Made by a program: the position numbers and the translations under genes. Shown piece by piece: positions 1-5,516 of a stretch of 8,357 nt of DNA (positions are counted from its first letter, which is position 1; each line of letters opens with the position of its first letter). Below the pieces are notes generated by a model. The model saw only the letters and a program-made list of their open reading frames with translations, was not told the origin of the DNA and ran no database searches. The stretch spans positions 1 through 8,357 of the forward strand of contig JAGCXJ010000295.1 in NCBI GenBank assembly GCA_017961385.1. The letters are read 5' to 3'. This DNA comes from Lachnospiraceae bacterium (GTDB lineage Bacteria; Bacillota; Clostridia; Lachnospirales; Lachnospiraceae).

Positions 1-1
1 A

Positions 2-394
2 AAGCTGAGATTCGGAGAGCTTCTTGATATCGAGTTTGATATAAAGGCCACCGATTTCGAGTGCCCGCCGCTGATGCTGCAGACAATAGTCGAAAATGCC
101 GTAAAGCACGGACTGATGCCTAAGAAGGAAGGCGGAAAGATAAAGATATCAACTTATGAAACGCATAACTGCTACGAGATAAAGGTCGAAGACGACGGTG
201 TCGGATATGATACAAACAAGCCTCTTGAAGAGGGAAGGAGTCATATCGGAGTTGACAATACCAGACAGAGGATCGTGGCGCTGTGTCACGGGACCATGAA
301 CATAGGCAGCAGGATGGGAAGCGGAACTACGATAACCATAATCATTCCAAAAGCAACAATGCCAGGAGGGGGATATGAGAGTAATATCGGTTGA
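2..394 (+). CDS. LytS-type sensor histidine kinase, C-terminal ATPase part (5' truncated)
   Basis: This is the last 130 residues of a sensor histidine kinase; the sensor and histidine-bearing parts lie upstream of the window. The open frame runs in from the left edge, so an internal ATG at 74 is not the true start. The visible part is the GHKL ATP-binding domain. It shows the RFGELLDIEFDI approach segment typical of the LytS/YesM family, the N box PPLMLQTIVENAVKHG, the G1 box DDGVGYD, a HIGVDNTRQRI segment and the glycine-rich GSRMGSGTTITI near the end. Such proteins are normally membrane kinases that phosphorylate a partner regulator. The 3' end overlaps the next gene by 20 bases, so the two form one operon and very likely a cognate pair. 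The signal sensed cannot be told from this fragment. Confidence 0.9.
   Translation, partial: KLRFGELLDIEFDIKATDFECPPLMLQTIVENAVKHGLMPKKEGGKIKISTYETHNCYEIKVEDDGVGYDTNKPLEEGRSHIGVDNTRQRIVALCHGTMNIGSRMGSGTTITIIIPKATMPGGGYESNIG
364..369 (+). promoter_or_regulatory. Ribosome binding site of the response regulator, inside the kinase gene
   Basis: A full AGGAGG lies five bases before the ATG at 375 and within the last codons of the kinase gene. It fixes the regulator start and suggests translational coupling of kinase and regulator. Confidence 0.85.
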
Positions 395-1178
395 TGACGA
401 AAAGATCATTTTGGAGGATTTTGTCGACATGCTCGGTTCGATGCATGAGATAGATTCCGTAAAGGGATTTACCGATTGCGACGAGGCGCTTGAGTATGTA
501 AAGGACGAGGATGTCGATGTGGCATTCCTTGACATACATATGAGAGGGATGGACGGGATAGAGCTCGCAAAGCGCATGAAGGTCATAAAGCCAGGTATCA
601 ATATCGTCTTTCTAACAGCATATGCCGAATACTCGATGCAGGCAATGAAGATGCATGCATCGGGCTATATCATGAAGCCTGCCAGCGAGGAAGATGTAAG
701 AAGAGAGCTCGAGGACTTAAGAAGACCTGTCCAGAGCGAATCAAGAAAGAGACTCAGAGCCCAGTGCTTCGGTAACTTCGAAGTCTATATCGACAACATG
801 CCCTGCACCTTCAGATATATCAAGACCAAGGAGCTCATTGCCTATCTCATAGACAGAAGAGGAGCATATGTCACAAACGGAGAGATACTCGGAACCCTCT
901 GGGAGGATAAGGAAGTCACACCTTCTCTTGAAAACTACCTAAGAAACCTTGTCGGTGACATGAGAGGCGTATTCAAGGAAGCGGATCTTGACAGCGTCAT
1001 CTTAAAGAAAAAGGGTATGATAGCCATAGTTCCCGAAGCCTTTGACTGCGACTACTACAGATGGATAGACGGCGATGTTGCAGCCATCAACGCATTCTCG
1101 GGCGAGTATATGAGCCAGTACAGCTGGTCTGAATACACCCTTGCCGGAATAGAGAGCAGGATGGAGGAAGACTACTAG
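375..1178 (+). CDS. Response regulator with receiver and SARP-like output domain
   Basis: A 267-residue two-component response regulator. Residues 1-115 are a receiver domain: acidic pocket D7/D8, phospho-acceptor D53 (in FLDIHM), switch threonine T81 (LTAYAEY) and conserved lysine K101 (MKPAS). From about residue 127 (LRAQCFGNFEVYIDN) comes a winged-helix DNA-binding segment of the SARP/OmpR type, with KELIAYLIDRRGAYV as its clearest signature. It ends in a short helical piece (DCDYYRWIDGD, SGEYMSQYSWSEYT) that resembles a truncated bacterial transcriptional activator domain. This architecture is known from Clostridia and differs from the LytTR output usually paired with LytS-like kinases. 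It probably acts as a cytoplasmic, phosphorylation-controlled transcription factor. Its targets are unknown, and the genes downstream have their own promoter and look like housekeeping genes. Family assignment is secure; the BTAD-like reading of the tail is less so. Confidence 0.9.
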   Translation: MRVISVDDEKIILEDFVDMLGSMHEIDSVKGFTDCDEALEYVKDEDVDVAFLDIHMRGMDGIELAKRMKVIKPGINIVFLTAYAEYSMQAMKMHASGYIMKPASEEDVRRELEDLRRPVQSESRKRLRAQCFGNFEVYIDNMPCTFRYIKTKELIAYLIDRRGAYVTNGEILGTLWEDKEVTPSLENYLRNLVGDMRGVFKEADLDSVILKKKGMIAIVPEAFDCDYYRWIDGDVAAINAFSGEYMSQYSWSEYTLAGIESRMEEDY

Positions 1179-1188
1179 AAAAAATAAG

Positions 1189-1217
1189 TTTACACTTAGT
1201 GATTGCTATGATATAAT
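1189..1217 (+). promoter_or_regulatory. Sigma-A-type promoter of rpsO with extended -10
   Basis: The -35 element TTTACA (1189-1194) is 17 bases from a perfect TATAAT (1212-1217). The -10 is preceded by TG one base upstream (1209-1210), giving an extended -10. Transcription should begin near 1224. The -35 starts only about 10 bases after the response regulator stop codon, and there is no terminator between, so read-through from the two-component operon is also possible. Confidence 0.85.
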
Positions 1218-1229
1218 TGCAGTGTTGCG

Positions 1230-1278
1230 TGCGTATGCTCGGATCACGGAAACTCCAGCCTGATCTTGGCATTACGTG
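1230..1278 (+). promoter_or_regulatory. Structured rpsO leader, candidate S15 autoregulatory hairpin
   Basis: The rpsO 5' untranslated region can fold into a long hairpin. An outer stem pairs 1230-1239 with 1268-1278, with one bulged U at 1272 and G-U pairs at its ends. A one-by-one mismatch (1240/1267) follows, then a six-pair inner stem GGATCA (1241-1246) with TGATCT (1261-1266). The 14-base loop (1247-1260) contains CTCC at 1253-1256, complementary to GGAG of the ribosome binding site at 1299-1302. No U tract follows, so this is not a terminator. S15 is known to repress its own mRNA through unrelated leader structures in several phyla; that this is one is inference from position and pairing found by eye. 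Confidence 0.5.
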
Positions 1279-1295
1279 AATATATAAGAGAAACA

Positions 1296-1302
1296 AAAGG
1301 AG
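1296..1302 (+). promoter_or_regulatory. rpsO ribosome binding site
   Basis: AAAGGAG ends six bases before the rpsO ATG. Its GGAG is complementary to a CTCC in the loop of the upstream leader hairpin, which would matter if the leader controls translation. Confidence 0.85.
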
Positions 1303-1308
1303 AAAGCT

Positions 1309-1575
1309 ATGATTTCAAAAGAGAAAAAGACTGCTATCATCAATGAGTATGGCAGAAAGCCCGGTGACACAGGTTCACCCGAAGTTCAGATCGCTGTTCT
1401 TTCAGCACGTATCGCTGAACTTACAGAGCACTTAAAGGAAAACCCCAAGGATCATCATTCAAGACGCGGTATGTACAAGATGATCGGTCAGAGACGTGGA
1501 CTGCTCAATTATCTTCAGAAGACAGACCTTGACGGTTACAGAGCCCTCATTGAGAAGCTGGGTATCAGAAAATAG
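1309..1575 (+). CDS. rpsO: 30S ribosomal protein S15
   Basis: An 88-residue protein matching S15 along its whole length (the E. coli protein has 89 residues). S15 binds the central domain of 16S rRNA early in small-subunit assembly and contributes to an intersubunit bridge. Visible family marks are the GRKPGDTGSPEVQIAVLSARI segment near residues 15-35, HLKENPKDHHSRRG around 41-54, and RRGLLNYL around 62-69, all part of the RNA-binding helices. The ATG at 1309 has a strong ribosome binding site six bases upstream. The gene has its own promoter, a folded leader and a terminator directly after it. It is followed by pnp, an order conserved in many bacteria. Codons are biased to those of highly expressed genes. 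Confidence 0.98.
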   Translation: MISKEKKTAIINEYGRKPGDTGSPEVQIAVLSARIAELTEHLKENPKDHHSRRGMYKMIGQRRGLLNYLQKTDLDGYRALIEKLGIRK

Positions 1576-1583
1576 TTTAACTT

Positions 1584-1614
1584 AAGAAGGCGGCTGTATT
1601 TCCGCCTTCTTTTT
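1584..1614 (+). terminator. Intrinsic terminator after rpsO
   Basis: A perfect 10-pair stem (1584-1593 with 1602-1611) has a GC-rich core, GGCGG/CCGCC, and an eight-base loop. It runs into a T tract (1610-1614) just 8 bases after the rpsO stop codon. It should end much of rpsO transcription, limiting read-through into pnp. Confidence 0.9.
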
Positions 1615-1622
1615 GTTATATT
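1614..1622 (+). promoter_or_regulatory. Possible extended -10 promoter for pnp
   Basis: TGTTATATT contains a -10-like hexamer TATATT (1617-1622, five of six consensus bases) preceded by the TG of an extended -10. It overlaps the T tract of the rpsO terminator. No convincing -35 is present at the right distance. If real, transcription would begin near 1629, just before the pnp leader hairpin. AT-rich sequence makes chance matches easy, so this is tentative. Confidence 0.3.
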
Positions 1623-1636
1623 TATCATCAAACCAC

Positions 1637-1715
1637 GGTAGAAGATTATCCCCCGAGACCACTGATCATATCATGTATGAACGTGGCCTGATCAGTAGTT
1701 TCGGTATCTTCTACC
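1637..1715 (+). promoter_or_regulatory. Long imperfect hairpin in the pnp leader
   Basis: A 79-base inverted repeat fills most of the gap before pnp. The outer stem is ten perfect pairs (1637-1646 with 1706-1715). An asymmetric internal loop follows (1647-1652 against 1705), then seven pairs (1653-1659 with 1698-1704, one G-U), a C/A mismatch, and eight perfect pairs ACTGATCA (1661-1668) with TGATCAGT (1689-1696). The apical loop is 20 bases. No U tract follows, so it is not a terminator. In E. coli a long hairpin in the pnp leader is cut by RNase III and PNPase then represses its own synthesis; the matching position suggests a similar role here, but that is inference. An inserted palindromic element is the main alternative; I see no clear target-site duplication. 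Confidence 0.7.
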
Positions 1716-1740
1716 TGCAAAAGCCTCAAAAAGGCAGAAA

Positions 1741-1745
1741 AGGAG
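1741..1745 (+). promoter_or_regulatory. pnp ribosome binding site
   Basis: AGGAG lies six bases before the pnp ATG. The overlapping AGAAG at 1744-1748 repeats the AGAAG of the leader hairpin's 5' arm (1640-1644), so it could compete for the same 3' arm. Confidence 0.8.
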
Positions 1746-1751
1746 AAGTTT

Positions 1752-3842
1752 ATGTACAAGACATTCAGTATGGAACTTGCCGGACGTACACTCAGCGTAG
1801 ATATAGGCAGAGTAGGCGCACAGGCAAACGGATGTGCATTCATGCACTACGGCGACACAACGGTCCTCTCAACTGCTACAGCAAGCGAGAAGCCCAGAGA
1901 CGGCATTGATTTCTTCCCTCTTTCAGTAGAGTACGAAGAGAAGTGGTATGCCGTAGGAAAGATCCCCGGTGGATTTATCACGAGAGAAGGAAAGGCAAGC
2001 GAGAACGCTATCCTTACCAGCCGTGTTATCGACAGACCTATGAGACCTCTCTTCCCCAAGGATTATCGTAACGACGTAACATTAAACAACATGGTAATGA
2101 GTGTTGATCCCGAGTGCAGACCCGAGCTTGTTGCAATGCTTGGCGCTGCTATCGCAACATCGATATCAGACATACCTTTTGACGGACCCTGTGCTACAAC
2201 ACAGGTAGGAATGGTTGACGGCGAGTTTATAATCAACCCCAACCAGGAGCAGTGGAAGAGCGGAGATCTTAACCTTACAGTCGCTTCAACAAGCGAAAAG
2301 GTAATAATGATCGAGGCAGGAGCAAACGAGATCCCCGAGAACAAGATGATCGAGGCTATCTACATGGCTCATGCCGTAAACCAGGAGATCATCAAGTTCA
2401 TCAACCAGATGGTCGCTGAAGTAGGAAAGAAAAAGCACGAGTACACAAGCTGTGCTATTCCCGAAGAGCTCTTTGCCGCTATGAAGGAGATCGTAACTCC
2501 CGAGCAGATGGAAGAAGCTGTATTTACAGACGTAAAGCAGGTAAGAGAAGAAAACATCCGCCAGATCAAGGAAAAGCTCACAGAGGCATTTGCCGAGAAC
2601 GAAGAGTGGCTCGCACTTCTTGACGAGGCAGTTTACCAGTATCAGAAAAAGACAGTAAGAAAGATGATCCTTAAGGATCACAAGCGTCCCGACGGACGTG
2701 AGATCACACAGATCCGTCCTCTTGCTGCTGAAGTAGATCTTATACCCAGAGTTCACGGTTCTGCTATGTTCACACGCGGACAGACACAGATCTGCAACGT
2801 TACGACACTCGCACCTCTTTCAGAGATGCAGAAGATCGACGGTCTTGATTCAAACGAGACAGCAAAGAGATATATGCACCAGTACAACTTCCCTGCATAT
2901 TCTGTAGGCGAGACAAAGGTAAGCCGCGGACCCGGACGTCGTGAGATCGGTCACGGTGCTCTTGCTGAGCGTGCACTTATCGCAGTTCTTCCTTCAGAGG
3001 AGGAATTCCCTTACGCAATAAGGACCGTATCAGAGACATTTGAGTCAAACGGTTCAACATCAATGGCTTCAACATGCGCAAGCTGCATGTCCCTTATGGC
3101 TGCAGGCGTTCCGATAAAGAAGATGGTAGCTGGTATCAGCTGCGGTCTTGTAACAGGCGATACAGATGACGATTTCGTACTTCTTACAGATATCCAGGGT
3201 CTTGAGGACTTCTTCGGAGACATGGACTTCAAGGTAACAGGTACTACTGACGGTATCACAGCCATCCAGATGGATATCAAGATCCACGGTCTTACAAGAC
3301 CTATCGTTGAAGGCGCTATCGCAAGATGCCGTGAAGCAAGACTCTACATCATGGATAACTGCATGAAGCCCGCTATCGCTGCTCCCAGAGAGACAGTTAA
3401 CGAGTATGCTCCCAAGATCATATCTCTTCAGATCGATCCCGAGAAGATCGGCGAGGTTGTCGGCCAGAGAGGCAAGACGATCAACGAGATCATCGCTCGT
3501 ACAGACGTTAAGATCGATATCACTGATGACGGCAAGGTTTCAGTATGCGGAACAGATGCCGCAATGATGGACAAGGCAGTAGAGATGATCAAGATCATCA
3601 CAACAGACTTTGAGGCCGGACAGGTATTCAAGGGTGTTGTAGTGAGCATCAAGGAGTTCGGTGCATTCGTTGAGTTTGCTCCCGGCAAGGAAGGCATGGT
3701 ACACATCTCTAAGATATCTAAAGAGCGTATCAACCGCGTTGAGGATGTTCTTACACTCGGCGATAAGGTTACCGTTGTATGCCTAGGCAAGGACAAGATG
3801 GGCAGAATGAGCTTCTCAATGAAGGATGTAGCACAGGCATAA
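1752..3842 (+). CDS. pnp: Polynucleotide phosphorylase (polyribonucleotide nucleotidyltransferase)
   Basis: A 696-residue PNPase (E. coli 711), a trimeric 3'-5' exoribonuclease that uses phosphate to release nucleoside diphosphates and takes part in mRNA decay. Domain order is complete: first RNase PH-like domain (about 1-215, with DFFPLSVEYEEKWYA and GKIPGGFITREG), helical linker, second RNase PH domain from KRPDGREI near residue 313 (FPAYSVGETKVSRGPG, SNGSTSMAS, the catalytic acids D486 and D492 in EDFFGDMDF), KH domain with its GQRG loop at 571-574, and an S1 domain from about residue 623 (GQVFKGVVVSIKEFGAF). The ATG at 1752 has an AGGAG six bases upstream. The gene follows rpsO, as in many bacteria. 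A long hairpin leader suggests control after transcription. Codon choice is strongly biased, with CGT, GCT and CTT frequent, unlike the flanking genes, which fits high expression. Confidence 0.98.
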   Translation: MYKTFSMELAGRTLSVDIGRVGAQANGCAFMHYGDTTVLSTATASEKPRDGIDFFPLSVEYEEKWYAVGKIPGGFITREGKASENAILTSRVIDRPMRPLFPKDYRNDVTLNNMVMSVDPECRPELVAMLGAAIATSISDIPFDGPCATTQVGMVDGEFIINPNQEQWKSGDLNLTVASTSEKVIMIEAGANEIPENKMIEAIYMAHAVNQEIIKFINQMVAEVGKKKHEYTSCAIPEELFAAMKEIVTPEQMEEAVFTDVKQVREENIRQIKEKLTEAFAENEEWLALLDEAVYQYQKKTVRKMILKDHKRPDGREITQIRPLAAEVDLIPRVHGSAMFTRGQTQICNVTTLAPLSEMQKIDGLDSNETAKRYMHQYNFPAYSVGETKVSRGPGRREIGHGALAERALIAVLPSEEEFPYAIRTVSETFESNGSTSMASTCASCMSLMAAGVPIKKMVAGISCGLVTGDTDDDFVLLTDIQGLEDFFGDMDFKVTGTTDGITAIQMDIKIHGLTRPIVEGAIARCREARLYIMDNCMKPAIAAPRETVNEYAPKIISLQIDPEKIGEVVGQRGKTINEIIARTDVKIDITDDGKVSVCGTDAAMMDKAVEMIKIITTDFEAGQVFKGVVVSIKEFGAFVEFAPGKEGMVHISKISKERINRVEDVLTLGDKVTVVCLGKDKMGRMSFSMKDVAQA

Positions 3843-3862
3843 TTAAATCAGAATTTGATTTC

Positions 3863-3898
3863 AAACGGGGTTGGGTCATACGGTCCAACCCTGTTTTT
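3863..3898 (+). terminator. Terminator-like hairpin between pnp and prfC
   Basis: A 12-pair stem (3863-3874 with 3885-3896, one G-U at 3867/3892) is rich in GC at its centre (GGGGTTGG / CCAACCC) and runs into five T residues (3894-3898). It starts 21 bases after the pnp stop. The T run is short and broken by AC, so termination may be partial. The prfC start codon is only 16 bases beyond it. Confidence 0.8.
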
Positions 3899-3913
3899 AC
3901 GAAAGGTAGACAG

Positions 3914-5506
3914 ATGAGCAACATTGCTGAAGAGATAAACAAAAGACGTACCTTTGCCATTATCTCGCATCCCGATGCCGGAAAGACCACGTTAACGGAG
4001 AAGTTCCTTCTCTACGGAGGAGCTATCAATCTGGCAGGTTCGGTAAAGGGCAAGGCGACCGCCAGACATGCGGTCAGCGACTGGATGGAGATCGAAAAGG
4101 AAAGAGGTATCTCGGTAACGAGTTCGGTGCTGCAGTTTAATTACGGCGGTTATTGTATAAACATCCTTGATACTCCCGGTCACCAGGACTTTTCGGAGGA
4201 TACATACAGAACACTGATGGCTGCGGACAGCGCGGTCATGGTAATAGACGGTGCAAAGGGCGTTGAGCCTCAGACAAGAAAGCTGTTCAAGGTCTGCGGC
4301 ATGAGAGGGATACCGATATTCACTTTCATCAACAAGATGGACAGAGACGCAAACGATACCTTCGAGCTTTTGGACGAGATCGAAAAGGAGCTCGGAATAG
4401 CCACATGTCCCGTCAACTGGCCCATAGGCTGCGGAAAGTCGTTTAAAGGCGTTTATGACAGACATGAGCAGACGGTTATCACATACTCGGATACCGAAAA
4501 GGGTACAAAGGAAGGCGAGACCACAGTCATTCCGATAAGTGATGAAGCTGCAGTTGAAGCAGCTGTCGGAACAGAAAGAAAACAGGTGCTATTTGACGAG
4601 ATAGAGCTTCTTGACGGTGCAAGCGCCGAGTATGATCTTGATGAAATAAGAAGAGGAAAGCTCACCCCTGTATTTTTCGGTTCGGCTCTGACCAATTTCG
4701 GTGTAGAGATCTTTTTGCAGTACTTTTTAAAGATGACAACGACTCCTCTTGCAAGGATGTCTCAGAATGAACTCATAGATCCCGTTAAGAATGACTTCTC
4801 TGCCTTTGTGTTCAAGATACAGGCAAACATGAACAAGGCACACAGGGACAGGATCGCATTCATGAGGATATGCTCCGGCAAGTACGAGGCAGATATGGAT
4901 GTAAAGCATGTCCAGTCGGGAGAGGTGATGCGTCTTTCGCGTCCCCAGCAGATCATGGCCGATGAGAGAAAGATACTTGACGAGGCTTATGGCGGAGATA
5001 TCATAGGCGTATTCGATCCGGGTCTGTTCTCGATAGGTGATACCATTTGCACTCCGAAAGCCGATATAAGATATGAGGGAATACCTACATTCGCACCCGA
5101 GCATTTCGCAAGAGTGCGCCAGATAGATACCATGAAGAGAAAGCAGTTTGTAAAGGGTATCACTCAGATAGCACAGGAAGGTGCCATCCAGATATTCCAG
5201 GAATACAATACCGGAATGGAGGAGATCATCGTAGGCGTTGTAGGTGTGCTGCAGTTTGAGGTATTAAAGTACAGACTCGAGAATGAATACAACGTTGATA
5301 TAAAGCTTGAACCGCTGCCTTACGAGCACATCAGATGGATAGTCTCATCCGATACAGAGCTTGACAAGATAGTCGGTACCAGCGACATGAAAAAGATAAA
5401 GGATCTTAAGGACAGGCCGCTGCTTCTGTTCATCAATGAATGGAGCGTTGGCATGACACTTGACAGAAACAAGGGATTAGAGCTGTCTGAATTCGGAACA
5501 GCCTAA
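3914..5506 (+). CDS. prfC: Peptide chain release factor 3 (GTPase)
   Basis: A 530-residue RF3 (E. coli 529), the GTPase that removes class-1 release factors from the ribosome after termination. All GTPase motifs are present: G1 SHPDAGKTT (residues 18-26), the switch I RGISVTSSV, G3 DTPGHQDF (86-93), G4 NKMD (140-143) and G5 SAL (257-259). The RF3-specific domains follow to the end. The frame is open further upstream to an ATG at 3779 inside pnp, but the start at 3914 is preferred: MSNIAEEINKRRTFAIISHP matches the family N-terminus and AAAGG lies seven bases upstream. RF3 is absent from some Firmicutes such as Bacillus subtilis. No promoter is evident between the terminator-like hairpin and the gene, so expression may rely on read-through or a promoter within pnp. 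The stop codon overlaps the ribosome binding site of the next gene. Confidence 0.97.
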   Translation: MSNIAEEINKRRTFAIISHPDAGKTTLTEKFLLYGGAINLAGSVKGKATARHAVSDWMEIEKERGISVTSSVLQFNYGGYCINILDTPGHQDFSEDTYRTLMAADSAVMVIDGAKGVEPQTRKLFKVCGMRGIPIFTFINKMDRDANDTFELLDEIEKELGIATCPVNWPIGCGKSFKGVYDRHEQTVITYSDTEKGTKEGETTVIPISDEAAVEAAVGTERKQVLFDEIELLDGASAEYDLDEIRRGKLTPVFFGSALTNFGVEIFLQYFLKMTTTPLARMSQNELIDPVKNDFSAFVFKIQANMNKAHRDRIAFMRICSGKYEADMDVKHVQSGEVMRLSRPQQIMADERKILDEAYGGDIIGVFDPGLFSIGDTICTPKADIRYEGIPTFAPEHFARVRQIDTMKRKQFVKGITQIAQEGAIQIFQEYNTGMEEIIVGVVGVLQFEVLKYRLENEYNVDIKLEPLPYEHIRWIVSSDTELDKIVGTSDMKKIKDLKDRPLLLFINEWSVGMTLDRNKGLELSEFGTA

Positions 5507-5511
5507 AGGAG
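5505..5511 (+). promoter_or_regulatory. Ribosome binding site deciding the GTG start of the transglutaminase-like gene
   Basis: AAAGGAG begins on the second base of the prfC stop codon and ends five bases before a GTG at 5517. It supports GTG as the start and implies that ribosomes ending prfC can begin the next gene. Confidence 0.85.
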
Positions 5512-5516
5512 AAACA

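Noticed and set aside
74..394. ATG at 74 as the start of a short ATPase-like gene
   Set aside because: The frame is open to the left edge and encodes family-conserved kinase sequence before this ATG, so it is an internal methionine of a truncated gene.
1230..1278. Terminator of the two-component operon
   Set aside because: The hairpin is not followed by a T tract and lies downstream of the rpsO promoter, so it belongs to the rpsO leader.
1637..1715. Palindromic mobile element (MITE-like)
   Set aside because: I see no target-site duplication at its ends, and its position directly ahead of pnp fits a leader structure better; a genome-wide copy search would be needed to exclude it fully.
1613..1909. 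98-codon frame covering the pnp leader and the 5' end of pnp
   Set aside because: It starts at a TTG in the rpsO terminator tail with no ribosome binding site, runs through the hairpin, and overlaps pnp in another frame; the protein resembles nothing and looks like a chance reading.
2286..2756. 156-codon minus-strand frame inside pnp
   Set aside because: It lies wholly within a well-conserved coding gene, has no recognisable domain and no plausible upstream signals; it is a shadow of pnp codon bias.
3855..3884. Promoter for prfC (TTGATT with a -10 near 3879)
   Set aside because: The only -10 candidates (ATACGG, TACGGT) are poor and lie within the terminator loop.
3779..3913. Upstream extension of prfC into the pnp 3' end
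   Set aside because: The 45 extra residues are read through pnp and the terminator hairpin, while the ATG at 3914 has its own ribosome binding site and matches the RF3 N-terminus.
3992..4465. 157-codon minus-strand frame inside prfC
   Set aside because: It is antisense to the conserved GTPase domain and shows no protein family features.
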